From positions 67,941,112-68,005,111 of the forward strand of contig JALGQZ010000004.1 in NCBI GenBank assembly GCA_023105745.1: a stretch of DNA of 64,000 bases, written 5' to 3'. Origin of the DNA: Austropuccinia psidii (Eukaryota > Basidiomycota > Pucciniomycetes > Pucciniales > Sphaerophragmiaceae). Position 1 is the first letter of the stretch, and the number at the start of each line of letters is the position of its first letter. This document shows positions 1 through 12,517 of this stretch, piece after piece. Below the pieces are notes generated by a model. That model was not told the origin of the DNA. It searched no databases and saw only the letters and a list, made by a program, of their open reading frames with translations. A program made the position numbers and the translations under genes.

Positions 1-250
1 GGCATGGCTGATTGAATCAAAAGAAAAGAATGGCATATTCTGGAAGTAATACTCACTCAAGCTTGGAAAAAGGGGGGAATCAATTGAATTTGGCAGGGAA
101 GAAGGAATGAAGGATTTTCAGGATAATGGTCAAGAGGAAAGAAAATTAAAAAGAAATTTTTTTGAAAAAATGTGGGGATATTGAGATGCCACTCAACAGT
201 GGCAGGGTATTATGGTGTTCAGGAGCCCACCAGTTTCAAGAGGGGGATAC
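1..250 (+). mobile_element. 3' internal end of a C-family Ty3 element
   Basis: Non-coding sequence that is the reverse complement of the region at about 8758-9010 inside element C1. It ends in a purine-rich tract (AAGAGGGGGATAC) directly before an LTR that starts TGTAACAACC. That tract is the expected polypurine primer for plus-strand DNA synthesis. The element is plus-oriented and its body lies off the left edge of the window. Confidence 0.75.
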
Positions 251-516
251 TGTAACAACCATCCATCAGGGGTAAGGGTATTCATTCATTCACCCACTCA
301 AACACCCCAAGTCAACTAATCCAGTATCTGCATCAGCATTCAGTTTCAGCAATCTTCATTCTGAAACATGCATACAGCTTGATACATCCATACAGCTTGT
401 CAACACCTGTACAGGTTGGATTCACCCAATACAGTTTCAATACACCAATATGGAACTGTATGATCACTCAAATACACCACACCTCTTGTACAGGTTCTGT
501 ACAGCTGTACAGGACC
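251..516 (+). mobile_element. Truncated C1-type 3' LTR
   Basis: Starts TGTAACAACC and matches the first ~266 bp of the 760-bp solo LTR at 22767. It contains the same repeated TACAG and TGTACAGG motifs. It stops abruptly at ...GACCTGT, where family-A integrase sequence begins. The R and U5 parts are missing, so this is a deletion or recombination scar. Confidence 0.85.
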
Positions 517-1278
517 TGTGCTTATGGCCTGGAGTTTAAGGATTCTGATGGCTTTACCCATGATTGGTGTACTCTTATACCAGCATTGGAATTAGCCTAC
601 AAGACCTCTATCCATGCTTCAACAGGCAAGACCCCTGCAATGTTGGAAAAAGGATGGAACCCCAAACTTCCAGTTGATACTTTGAGAAAAGACCTGGTTG
701 ACATTCATCCAACTGCTTCAAGCTTTAAGCCACTGCTTGATAAAGTGAGACATCATGCAAATCAAAGCTTGAATGATGCCTTTGAATATGCTAAGCAGAA
801 ATGGGATAAGAGTCATAAGACACCAGAGTTCAAAGTAGGGGACCTAATACTAGCTTCAACCTTGAACTTTAATAATATGAAATGTCCAAATAAATTGAAA
901 GATTCCTTTGCAGGACCATTTATTATTAAAGCCCTTCATGGGACAAATGCAGTACAAGTAGAACTGTCAGGAGAACTGGAAAATAAACATCCAACTTTCC
1001 CTGTCAGTCTAGCAAAGCATTACACTTCAAGTGATAAGGAATTATTTACTTTAAGAAATGAAACACCCTTAGAGGTACCCCCACTTGATCTAAGTGTGGA
1101 AAACAAGGTACTGAAAGTCTTAAAAGAAAGAAGACTTAGGGACAGAAATGAAAGAGAATACTTAGTCCGGTACAAAAATCCACAACATGAAGATGAATGG
1201 CTTGTAGAAAGCAAAATACCTGATTCCCAGAAGTTTCCCAGAAGATTCAGACATGAGAGAAGACCATTTGCTCAATAA
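517..1278 (+). pseudogene. Family-A Ty3 integrase C-terminus with chromodomain, 5'-truncated
   Basis: About 253 codons that closely match the C-terminus of the element A polyprotein (minus strand, 12518-13280). They cover the end of the integrase core, the GPF/Y-like segment ([12 protein letters not shown]) and a terminal chromodomain-like stretch ([10 protein letters not shown] ... EYLVRYKNP ... DEWLVESKIP). The frame is open to a TAA at 1276-1278, but everything upstream (gag, protease, RT, RNase H, most of integrase) is gone. An open frame can be read back into the LTR fragment at 379, but that fusion is an accident of the junction. It is followed by its own 3' LTR at 1414. Confidence 0.9.
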
Positions 1279-1340
1279 AAAGTTTGAATTGTGTGCTTTA
1301 CATACTTAAAAGTAGAAGTAGAGAGGTTGGACAGTGGATT

Positions 1341-1367
1341 ATACCCCCCCAAATGACTTGGGGGTAT
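1341..1367 (+). other. Conserved hairpin between pol and 3' LTR of family A
   Basis: ATACCCCCCC, a 7-nt loop, then GGGGGTAT forms a strong inverted repeat just after the pol stop codon. The same structure is present in element A at about 12430-12456. It may help define the transcript 3' region; its function is unknown. Confidence 0.5.
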
Positions 1368-1413
1368 ACTACAGAAGAAAAATTGTGGTACAATTTTTTG
1401 TGGTGGTAGGGAA

Positions 1414-3575
1414 TGTGAGCCTGTGAGGTATGTATAACATACCCATAAGGCCACAAATGATTTTATAAACAGTTAATTTTGTATTAAACAGACTTTTTAG
1501 TTGAATTTAAAATAAAAAATAATAAGAAATAAGTATAACTTTTTTTTGGATAAACAAAGTTATAAATATTATGTCATTTTTGGATTCTACACCAAAAATA
1601 ACCTAGGGTACACCCATAGGGTGTTATACCCAAATACACTTATTTTTTATGTTATTGGAAGATTTAAGAATCTCACAGTACTAATGTAACTTTTTTAACA
1701 TTTTTTTAAAATTGTTAAATTTAAGCTTAATTAAGCTTAAATTTAAAGTTGCATAAGGTTTATGCAAACTTACCAAAATTTTAGTTAAAATTGAGGTGTG
1801 GTGTATATTTACTGAATTGGCTAAGGATTTGCCATACAGAATTTAAATCCTGCGTGAGCTCAATTTAAAAGGGTTTAAGGCCATAGTATGGCTTTAAATA
1901 AATAAAAGGGCAAAATCCACGCAGAAAGGTGGGACAAAGGAAAAAGACCAAATAGAGCTGGGGTACCCAACTTTTTGGATCTGCAAGGATTCAATTAAGG
2001 TTGTCCACCTGTATTGGAGGATTTTCAACCTTATTTAAACTTTAAGATTAGACTTTGATCCAACCTTACGGTTTAAACTGGTTTTATCCCAAATTGGACA
2101 GGAATTTCAAGCTGCCAAAGGGTAAATCCCAATATGCAGGCTTGAAATCAAGGTTTTAAGGACTGTCAAAGCTTAAATAAGCTGAAAACGTTAAGCTTTC
2201 AAGCATTAAAACCTTATCAAAGCTTAAGGTTTGGTGTGTATTGCTATTTTACGTGGAAAAGTAGCAATAACTTCAAAAATTCATTAAAAATCCAATTCTT
2301 AATGGATTTGCCTGAAAATTTCACACAGCTTAATATTTAAGATTATCTACATATAAATTCAATTTTAAGTATCTTTTCAAAATAAATTTCCAAGATAATT
2401 AGCCTGGAAATTTACTCTTTTAATTAAGCTCAAAGAAAATTATGATTTCTTTAAAAATTAATTAAAAATTGAGTTTAAGAGATTTCTGCTTGAAACTCTT
2501 TTTTCAAGTTGTTCATGTGATTGGATTTAATATAAATAAGTTTATTTCTATTAAAACCTTAAAATAATTAGCTTAAATGAGGATTAAAGTTACATGGAGT
2601 TAAGAATAACACTGGTAACTTTAAATTGGAATTAAAAGTAAGTTACCTTAAGTTAAGAACTTTATTTTTAAGCATGGTTTTTCAGTTTTGACCTGAGCAC
2701 GCCCCCTATATTCATTATGAATTATGAGAGCTGCTCTGAAGACATAAAAAGAGTCTTTTCATCACTGTTTTTGTCCATCATCAATTATCAATCCAATCAT
2801 ATTAGAAATTGAAACAGGTAAAGTTTTATTAAATATAAAATCTTATTATTAAAAGTAATTCTTGAGTTATTTTTATTCTTTATTTATTAAAATTCAAGAA
2901 TTGAAGTCATAGAATTCAGATTATTGTTGTAATCACCTATAATAAATTTTATTATATAAAATTATCATCTTAACTATCTTTTAAAATCCACAAATTCCTC
3001 TCAAAAACTCTTTAATCATAATTTTTATTATAAAAAGTTGTTTTAACTTTAAAAACATTGATTTTTGGCGTTTTTTTAACTTATAATTATTATTTACTAT
3101 AATAACTGTTGATGTTTGACTTGTTGTATTAGCTAAATATTATAAGTAAGTTTCCTCTAAAAAGTTCTATATCTTTTTTTTATCTAGTATTAGTTTTTTT
3201 TATAGAGAATTTTATTCTATAAGAATTATTTCTGAACAGTGTGTGTCTTAATTATTTTATAAATAATATTTAAATTATTTATAAGTGGTTAATATTCATA
3301 TTTTCCACGTGTAATTGTCTCATTAAGAGCTTTACACTCCTTATTGTTATAACTATCAGTGACTATAACAATAATAGAATAATGCTAATTTATTATAATT
3401 ATTATTATATTTTTTTATAATAATAATAAAAGTTATTTTTTATATAATTATTTTTAAAAATTATATTTAAATTTGTGGTTATAATATTTTATTATATTAT
3501 ATTTTTCTATTGAGGACAGTCATAGTACTCTTGATATTGCTACTATTATAAAGAGTTTCATAGACGGACCTTACA
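1414..3575 (+). mobile_element. Family-A 3' LTR, plus orientation
   Basis: 2162 bp running TGTGAG...TTACA. It is the reverse complement of the two LTRs of element A (10192-12384 and 19003-21196), with moderate divergence. It is preceded by the polypurine-like GGTGGTAGGGAA, as in element A. Very AT-rich. It includes a perfect 32-bp palindrome at 1715-1746 centred on AAGCTTAATTAAGCTT. The right edge abuts degenerate gag sequence of another family-A element, which it seems to have interrupted. Confidence 0.9.
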
Positions 3576-5621
3576 GGCTTCATGTTATGGTAGACATTAA
3601 ACAATTTGTTTATATCTTGGTCCAGACATTCCCTTTCCCTTCTGCTGTGGTGTTGTTCTTCAAAGACTATATTCAGTATTTTGGTGGTTTCTTCAGAGGC
3701 TTTGCTCAATTGAGCATGTCCTTCTTGAAGTGTTTTAGTAATTTTATCCATGGAAGCTGTTAATTCTTTCATCCTCTCATGGCTTGCTTCAAGTTCTGAA
3801 AACTGCTTTTGAGTTCGCTCAGCATATTGGGACATTTGTAAACACAGTGCATCACTTTTTAAGCTACTCTCAGGTGAGACAGCATTATGTCCAATCTGAG
3901 TGGGGGTAATATTTCTACTAATAGGACTACTGATTCTAGAGTGGTTTGCAACTAATTCTGGCTCTTGTGCACTTCTTTTACCAAATCCAACAGCTTCTGG
4001 ATCATTGGGTCTGACTCTCTTCCCTTTGATTGAAAGAGGTCTTGTTTTTCCCCTTGTATCCTTGTCTTCTCCTGGACACCTCCTGGAATTGTGAAGAATG
4101 GTGACTCCTGGTCACTGACTTGTTGGTTTCTGAATGGGGTGAAGCCACTGGAGAGCTGATTTGGCCTGCTCCTTGTGAGCCTGAAGAAATCTGAGTAGTC
4201 CCTGTCTGGGTTAACTGTTCTTCTATAGCTTGGATAGTGGCTTGATTTGCCCTTATCCTGTTTGCCCTTGCCTCCAGGATTGTGAACTGCCTGTTAGGAT
4301 TCCAACCTTTGGTGATTACCATAAGGTCCTTGAATTCTATCTCTTTGAGACAGATCCTCTGGCAACTTGCTCAAAGTTCTTCCCAGTGAGATGCTAGGTT
4401 GAACCTCTTGTTGTCCATGCTCCATTGAAATAAATCTTTGAGGAGCTGCTGGAGCTGAAGAACTTGATTCATATCCTTCCAGTCCTCTGGTTTGAGGTTC
4501 CTGTTGAATTGGAGTGTGAATGGCAGTGCTGAGATTATCTCCCTCATTTTTTTGCCATCCACCATTGTGTCCAAAGTGTCCTCTCCCAGGTCTTCTGGTT
4601 CTATACAAGCCTTCTCTGTCCTCTGGCTGGTTCCTTTGGAAGCCAAGGTCTCTGAGGTGTACATGTGACATACCAGTGTTTGCAAGCAGTCAAAAACGTT
4701 ATGTTCTTGGGGTATTTACCTTTGAATGTGCCTTGTACAACTTTGTTGTCTTCTGATTTGGGCAATTTACCTTTAGAGGTTACAACTGGGTTAATTATAG
4801 TAATCTTCCCTGTAAAAGTTATCAAGGTTGGTTTAACTTGTATTGATGCAGAGTTTCGTGGTTTTCTACTCCTCTGGGTGGCTATTGGTGTTGACTTCTT
4901 TTCTGTAATCAGGCCTTCACTGTGCCTCTTTCCTTTGCCCTTTCTTCCCTCTGGTTCTGAGGGGGTCACTGGTGTGTTGACCTGTGACTGGGTCTCTGGT
5001 GGGCTATAGCTTTCTTCAACTGAATCAAAACAGGAAAAAGAGGGCTTAATTTCAGTTAAGACTTCTTAAAATGCTGTTTGCACGTCTAAGAATGGCCCCT
5101 GGGCTTTGTATATTACTACAATCTGCCCTGTTTAATGACAGTGTAATTGAATTAACAATTCCACGTCAGAATTACAGCTGTTTGTACCCTTTTACACCGT
5201 TTGTGTAGCAGTATCCCCCAGATTGACTTGTGGTTTTCAAGTACAATCTGTATGAAGTGGTTCTGTCCAAGTGTAATTGAGTCAACAATACACTTAACCA
5301 CGCCTCAACGGTTTGTTTTACAGTCAGAGGTGTCCTTATTTAGTCAAAAATACAGGACTTATAAATGGCTGAAGTGTTTTTATATGTAAAACACCCCAAA
5401 AATAAAGGTCTTGTGGTTATTAGCCATGTGACAAGTACTCTTATGATATGAGTATAAAATGGTATATACACCAATTAACAATATAAATTATATAATACAT
5501 ATATTTTTAAGAAAAAATACGCCTAAAAAAGATCAAAACAATTGGCAGAAAGCAATGAATAAGTGAAAACCTTACTTGTCAGGCCCAAGAATTTCAAAAA
5601 CACACGGCCAGGCCCCCAAAA
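3576..5621 (-). pseudogene. Degenerate family-A-related gag and leader (element A2)
   Basis: Minus-strand coding fragments broken across frames: 3576-3835 (coiled-coil-like), 4002-4322, 4294-4685 and 4601-4969. They resemble the hydrophilic, Lys/Gln/Ser-rich N-terminal half of the element A gag, with predicted helices and no zinc knuckle in this part. Several frame changes and stops show it is dead. The 3' portion was cut off where the LTR at 1414-3575 inserted. The stretch 5010-5602 is leader-like and non-coding. Identity is inferred from the shared primer-binding site and LTR start. Confidence 0.6.
5603..5618 (-). promoter_or_regulatory. Primer-binding site of element A2
   Basis: On the minus strand TGGGGGCCTGGCCGTG lies 3 nt inside the 5' LTR. 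The identical 16-mer sits at the same place in element A (18985-19000). A TGG start fits pairing with a tRNA CCA end; I did not identify the tRNA. Confidence 0.7.
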
Positions 5622-7049
5622 TGTAAGGATGAAACTATGATAAAGTGGTAATTAGGCTAGTTACAGCTTGAACTATGTTTGTGACACGGTTATAAAGATT
5701 AAACTAAAGGAGGTTTTAAGATAATAAGGGTTATAATTAAATAAAAGGGGCTTTACTGTGGAGAAATAGTGGTGGTGAGCACTGCTGAAAGCCCTGGGTG
5801 CAGTCTTACCAGTTGGATTACTATTATAAGAACTAAAATACTAAATTTTATAGTATAAACTGATTAATTCCCAAGAGTAAAACTGTTTTTGACAGTTTAC
5901 TACATAGGAATTCAAGAGCAGGGTGAGGGAAGCTTTTCTGGCTGTGAAAAGCCCCCTTTTTATCCTGAAAGGGGGTGAAAAGGCTGCTAGACTTTTTCAC
6001 ATAGAGGAAGTGAAGATTTTTCACTCTAAAGGACAGACTTGTGGTTTGGAAAAAGGCCGTTATATCCTTTATTGGTCTCAGATGTGGTTTTTAAACCACA
6101 TCTGGGCAGTTTTCACCAATAAAGGGTGAAAAGTTTCATCTGAGGACCACACAGCCTGATTCTGACGTGTATTACACATATAATGCTGTACAGAACCTGT
6201 ATGGGACCCCAGTATTAAATAAACTATGAGGTATTGAAGTAAAAACAAGCTTCTTTGTCAGTTTGACACCTCATAAGCATTGTTATGGGATATTATCCCA
6301 TGGTAAGGATGTATTGGCCAAACTGTTGGATTTTGGCCTTAAAAAAGCCACAACTTTGTCAGCTTTTAAAATAAAAACCTCAAAATTGGTCCGGTGTGTA
6401 GCCCTGTATGTGTTCTACACGATGGTACCTCGCTTGATATGGTTATCATTAAATATGGCAAAGTTAGCCCATGTACAAGTCTTTTGTACATGTGCGTGTT
6501 TTGAGGCAAAAGCTGTATTGGGCTTGTTTTCCCTATAAATCTTGTTCTAGCGGTGATATGGAGAAATGGATGACACCAGCAGGTAGCCCTGATTGTGCAC
6601 TCTCCAAAAGGACCCCACTTTAGGTATCTCACACTAAAACTGTAGAAGTTAGAGGAGAGGTGAATGTTTTATTCACCCTTATTTGGCCTGAATTTGACCA
6701 TAGCTTCTATAATACTGGTGCTAGCTCAGTTTGGTTGGTACCATTGGATAGCCCTGGCTTAGAGATTCATTTTGCATACCCATTTGATGGGGTTAGGCCT
6801 CTCACCCTGTATTTTAGATGAGAGGTGAAAATTAAGGTTTATGGTCAGCAGCAACTTTGAGCAGGAATAACTTTGTTATTCTTTGTCCTATGATGATGGT
6901 ACTTGTATATTTGGAAAGGGGTGGGGTTCTTCTTCCTCTTGATACCTTTTAAGCTGATTTGGATCAGCTCCATGTTTTGGTGGTATCTTGGCTATACCAT
7001 TTGTTTATGGTATTTGGCTTTCATTCTTATGCTCTGGTTTTGAGTCACA
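5622..7049 (-). mobile_element. 5' LTR of element A2 (right edge approximate)
   Basis: Read on the plus strand it begins TGTAAGGATG, directly next to the primer-binding site, as family-A LTRs begin TGTAAGG. The body differs strongly from the 2.2-kb LTR of element A, so this is a separate subfamily. A CA at 7048-7049 precedes sequence that is clearly C-family, so the edge is set there. No ORF of substance; contains inverted repeats such as the one at about 6079-6105 (CTCAGATGTGG ... CCACATCTG). Confidence 0.5.
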
Positions 7050-8013
7050 GGCTGACATCACACCATTCTTGAAGTTCAAATTTCCATAATTGACTTGCTG
7101 ACTTGGAATTTTCCATGATTTTCCTGGTCTTGGCTTTGAATCTTGACTTGAAGATGAGTTCAAATCTGACTTGCCTTTGTGACTTCAATCACTCTGATTC
7201 CCCACCTTCTGTACTGTATGGTCCTGGTTTCATTCATAACTTGAGGGAGCTTTGAAGAAATTTTAATGAGAATCATCTGTAGTTGGTCTTTATCATTACA
7301 AGTTTTTTTCTCTTTAATTATTGAATAAATTGACTCCCCAAAAGATATGGGAGTGATGACTGCTGCTTTTGAAACAAGAAAAAAATAAAATGATACAAGT
7401 GAAAGAAATCAAATAAGATGAAAAGAAAGAATTGAGAGAAAAGAGAGTAAATGAGATAAAATAAAGAAACCTCTGGGGATTGATATTCTTGTGGTGATTT
7501 GCTTTATTTTGGCCAGAATTTTCCTTAAAAGATAAAACCAAACATTTGATGCTCACAGAGTGGCCAAGGTGTTGTTTTACAAGAGGTAGAACCCTCAGAG
7601 ATGCATACCAGGAGATGGAGCTTACTTTCATAACTTCCACTCCCCACCAAGCATCATAAAAAAAATGGAAACTTTTGCCATAAAGGGATTTTGAGTTATG
7701 GAATGCCTTGAATAATACTTAATGGCTTAATTTGGAATAATAGAATATGAAAGAAAGAGAAATAATAAAAGGAAAAAGGGAATGTGGCCATATCTTGATG
7801 AAAGGTCCGACTTCAACAGTATTGATGTTGCAAGTCCTTCTCAACCTGTCCAAAGAAACTGAGAAGTGCTGACAAAGCCGCCAAGGTGATGCTTACAACA
7901 TATTTGGGTAGAATACTCCCTTAAAGGTACATTCCAGGATAGGAACTTGCTTCCATAAACTCCAATCCCTACCAAGCACCATAAGTCAAACTCTTGAGGC
8001 ATTTGGGCCAGGC
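7050..8013 (-). mobile_element. 3' internal part of C-family element C0 (left half)
   Basis: Matches the sequence downstream of pol in elements C1 and D. At 7154-7257 on the plus strand it keeps the first ~35 codons of the antisense accessory gene (MSSNLTCLCD...). It then jumps to the region after that gene, so the rest of the gene is deleted. Positions 7970-8013 encode the last residues of C0 pol (PDKPGPNAS) on the minus strand. It ends in CAGGC, the left TSD of element C1. The partner half is at 61459. Confidence 0.85.
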
Positions 8014-8757
8014 TGTCACAGGGGCTCTTTGAAGTGAAGAGGGCCTGGCACTCAGTAAAGTGGGACTCCCTTATGGAGGGCTCAAAGATATGATAAGAAG
8101 GGATACACTTAAGAGTGTTAAGAATGAATTACTAAAAGAATAAATATAAGAAAAGCAGCAACAAAGAAATAAGAGTAAGAAATAGAAGAGCCAACCACAA
8201 ACAAGTCCAAGTCCACTGTTTCAACCTGTCAGAATGGAAAGAGAAGGGTTAATAAGGATATGGCCACCCAACTCATACTGTACAGGCGAAGAGAGAAAAT
8301 GCAAAGACTAACTTAGAATTAAATAATTATAATACCCAAATATAAGGATAAGAATAATTATGAAATAATAAATAAACTAAATTAATTAACTGGGGAAAAG
8401 TCCCCAGGGGGGAGAAAGAGGGGCTGGTATATGTGAGAATCACCAGCCCTGATCCAGAGGAAGAATTTTCATGAGAATATTTGATGATTGAATTGAGTCT
8501 GGCCAATACAGGTCCTGTACAGCTGTACAGAACCTGTACAAGAGGTGTGGTGTATTGAAGTGATCATACAGTTTCAAGTTGGTGTATTGGAACTTTATTG
8601 GGTGAATCCAGCCTGTACAAGTATTGACAGGCTGTATGCATGTTTCAGAATGAAGATTGCTGAAATTGAATGCTGATGCAGATACTGGATTTGCTGATTT
8701 GGGGTGTTTGAGTGGGTGTATGAATGAAACCCTTACCCCTGATGGATGGTTGTTACA
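8014..8757 (-). mobile_element. C1 3' LTR
   Basis: 744 bp, TGTAACAACC...CTGTGACA on the minus strand. Contains TACAG-rich U3, a TATA-like CACATATACC box, a CTGGGGA/TCCCCAG hairpin and the AGTTAATTAATTTA self-primer motif. It abuts the polypurine tract at 8758-8768. Confidence 0.95.
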
Positions 8758-9735
8758 GTATCCCCCTCTTGAAACTGGTGGGCTCCTGAACACCAAAATA
8801 CCCTGCCACTGTTGAGTGGCATCTCATTATCCCCACATTTTTTTCAAACAACTTTCTTTTAATTTTTCTTTTCCTCTTGGCCATTATCCTGAAAATCCTT
8901 TATTACTTCTTCTCTGTCAAATTCAATTGATCCCCCCTTTCTTCCAAGTCTGAGTAAGTATTCCACTTCGGAAAATGCCTTCTTTTTTCTTCTGATTCAA
9001 CCAACCATGCCTTTGAGATGTGGCCTTGGGATATATCCCAGAATAAGGACCACTGAGCTCTTGTGCTCAAAAAATGATGCCCAATGAGTATATGAAGTGT
9101 ACTCATTGGGCAAGCCTTAAATCTCTGAAAAAATTGAAAAATTGAAACATTTGAAAAAATTTCCTCCAAGGGGTCTTGTCCCCATAATCCATGGAGATGG
9201 CCTTAACAGCCCTATAAAGCACTTTGGGCTGTGGCCTTTGCTCTGATGAAATTTGATGCCTTTGATTTTTTATGGCCTATGGGCCTTTTTTGGTGCTCTG
9301 GTGAAAAACCTTAATATCTTGATTTTTGGCCTTTTTTGGCCTTTTTGAGTCTTTGGGGTCCTACGGGCCGCGGTCCGCGGTCCGTGGGGGTTAATGGAGG
9401 CCCCCAGGACCAAAATGGAGCCCCTGGGCCCAAATTTTCTGGGGACCCAGGGTGACCAAGGGGCCCAGAAATGGCCCAATCTGGGATTTCACCAAATATG
9501 GCCTGGACCCATTGATGGGGTCCAGGACCATCAAGATTCTGGCCTCCCCAAAGTGGAAGGGGAGGCCCTGGGTGATGAGTTCAGCCCCAAAGGGGTATGA
9601 ACCTTCACCATATAGGCTTTGAGGGGGGGCATAATTGAGTTATGGCCTCATTTCCTTGAGGTCAAATTCTTTTATCTTGATATTGAGTGGATTGATTCTG
9701 ACGTCTTGAATCTTCTGCTTGCATATTCTTCAGTT
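8758..9735. other. C1 non-coding 3' internal region
   Basis: Begins with the C1 polypurine tract (CTTGAGAAGGG-like, read on minus as AAGAGGGGGATAC). The rest is AT- and GGCC-rich and has no convincing ORF. A GC-rich island with inverted CCGCGG motifs lies around 9360-9390. It corresponds to 47350-48635 in element D, where a TGCGCA array is found instead. Confidence 0.6.
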
Positions 9736-10191
9736 ATGAGTTCTAAACTGACTGAACTCACTGAATCTTCTCCTTCTGCACCGCCACCATCTGTTCTTCA
9801 TGGTTCTGGCGTCTTCAGTCGATTGTCCTCCCTTTCCATGGCGTCTTCTGGCCATTTTGATCCTTCCAAAACATATGATGGGTTCAGAGCAGTTGAAGTT
9901 CTTGATCCTTCCTGTACTGAGTGTTTGGCCAAGGGAAAGGATTGCTTTCAACATTACAATCCTTGATCGTCAAAATGCCATTTTTGTTTTGTTGGGAAGA
10001 AGCCATGCCGTTGTACTGGATCGACTTTGTCCCAGGTCAGGAGACACTTATGGAGTAGGAAAGATGGGCCTTATGGGCAGGAATTCCCCATTCTTGAGGA
10101 GCCTACCCCTGATGCCACTTCTGGATTTTCTCAATGTGAGTGATTTGCATATTTTGATTGAATTAGTGCGAATATCTTGATGTAGTGACTG

Positions 10192-12384
10192 TGTAAGGTT
10201 TGTCTATGAAACTCTTGATAATAGTAACAATATCAAGAGTACTATGACTGTCCTCAGTAGAAAAATATAATATAATGAAATATTATAACCACAAATTTAA
10301 ATATAATTATTAAAAATAATTATATATAAAAAAATAAATTTAATTATTAATATAATAATATAATAATAAAAAAAAATATAATAATTATAATAAATTATAA
10401 TTATTCTATTATTGTTATAGTCACTGACAGTTATAACAATAAGAAGTGTAAAGCTCTTAATGAGACTATTACACGTGGAAAATATAAATATTTAACCACT
10501 TATAAATAATATAAATATTATTTATAAAAAGAATTAAACACACACTGTGCAGAAATAATTCTTTATAGAATAAAATTCTATATAAAAAAACTAATAATAG
10601 ATAAAAAAAATATAGAACTTTAAAGAAAACTTACTTATAATATTTATTTAATACAACAAGTTATAAAACAACAGTTATTATATTAAATAATGATTATAAG
10701 TTAAAAACACGCCAAAAATCAATAAAATCAAAGATAAAACAACTTTTTATACTAAAATTTATCATTAAAGAGTTTTTGAGAGGAATTTGTGGATTTTAAA
10801 AGATATTTAAGATGATAATTTTATATAATAAAATTTATTATAAATGATTACAACAATAATCTGAATTCTATGACTTCAATTCTTTAATTTAATAAACAAA
10901 GAATAAAAATAACTTAAGAATTACTTTTAATAATAAGATTTTATATTTAATAAAACTTTACCTGTTTAAATTTCTAATATGATTGGATTGATTATGAATG
11001 ATGGACAAAAACAGTGATGAAAAGACTCTTTTTATGTCTACAGAGAAGCTCTCATGATTCATAATGGATGTAGAGGGCGTGCTCAGGTCAAAACTGAAAA
11101 ACCATGCTTAAAAATTAAGTTCTTAACTTAAGGCAACTTATTTTTACTTCCAATTTAAAGTTATCAGTGTTATTCTTAACTCCAAGTAACTTTAATCCTC
11201 ATTTAGTTTAATTATTTTAAGTTTTAATATAAAATAAGTTTATTTATATTAAAGTTCATCACATGAACAACATAAAATCAGAGTTTCAAGCAGAAATCTC
11301 TTAAACTGAATTTTTAATTAATTTTTAAAGAAATCATAATTTTCTTTAAGCTTAATTAAAAAAGTAATTTTCCAGGCTAATTACCCAGGAAACCTATTAA
11401 TAAAAGGTACTTAAAATTTAATTTATATATTGATAATATTAAATTCTAAGCTGTGTGAAATTTTCAAGCAAATCCATTAAGATTTGGATTTTTAATGAAT
11501 TTTTGAAGTTATTACTATTTTTCCACGTAAAATAGCAATACACACAAAACCTTAAGTTTTGATAAGGTTTTGATGATTGAAACCTTAAAGTTTTAAGCTT
11601 ATTTAAGCTTTTTAAGCTTGATTAAGCTTTGACAGTTCTTAAAACCTTGATTCCAAGCCTGCTTATTGGGATTTACCCTCTTGGCAGCTTGAAATTCCTG
11701 TCCAATTTAGGATAAAACCAGTTTAAACCTTAAGGTTGGATCAAAGTCTAATCTTAAAGTTTAAATAAGGTTGAAAATCCTCCAATACAGGTGGACAACC
11801 TTAATTGAATCCTTGCAGATCCAAAAAGTTGGGTACCCCAGCTCTATTTTGTCTTTTTCCTTTGTCCCACCTTTTTGCATGGATTTTGCCCTTTTATTTA
11901 TTTAAAGCCATACTATGGCCTTAAACCCTTTTAAATTGAGCTCACGCAGGATTTACATTCTGTATGGCAAATCCTTAGCCGATTCAGTAAATATACACCA
12001 CACCTCAATTTTAACTAAAATTTTGGTAAAGTTGCATAAACCTTATGTAACTTTAAATTTAAGCTTAATTAAGCTTAAATTTAACAATTTTAAAAAAATG
12101 TTAAAAAGTTACATTAGTACTGTGAGATTCTTAAATCTTCTAATAACACAAGAAATAAGTGTTTTTGGGTATAACACCCTATGGGTGTACCCTAGGTTAT
12201 TTTTGGTGTAGAATCCAAAAATGACATAATAATTATAACTTTGTTTATCCAAAAAAAAGTTATACTTATTTTTTATTATTTTTTATTTTAAATTCAACTA
12301 AAAAGTCTGTTTGAGACAAATTTAATTGTTTATAAAATCATTTGTGGCCTTATGGGTATGTTAAACATACCTCACAGGCTCACA
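10192..12384 (-). mobile_element. Element A 3' LTR
   Basis: TG...CA ends. Almost identical to 19003-21196. Very AT-rich, with a perfect 32-bp palindrome at 12053-12084 and the hairpin motif ACACCC/GGGTGT. Flanked at the low end by the TSD and at the high end by GGTGGTAGGGAA (minus strand), the presumed polypurine tract. Confidence 0.97.
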
Positions 12385-12517
12385 TTCCCTACCACCAAAA
12401 AAAATTGTACCACAATTTTCCTTTAGTGTACCCCCAAGTTATTTGGGGGGGGTATAATCCACTGTCCAACCTCTCTACTTATACTGTTCAAGTATGTAAA
12501 GCACACAATTCAAACTT

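Noticed and set aside
379..516. N-terminal 46 codons fused to the integrase fragment at 517
   Set aside because: They are LTR sequence read in frame by chance across a deletion junction.
3497..3575. C-terminal end of the minus ORF 3497-3835
   Set aside because: This part is LTR sequence; only 3576-3835 belongs to the gag remnant.
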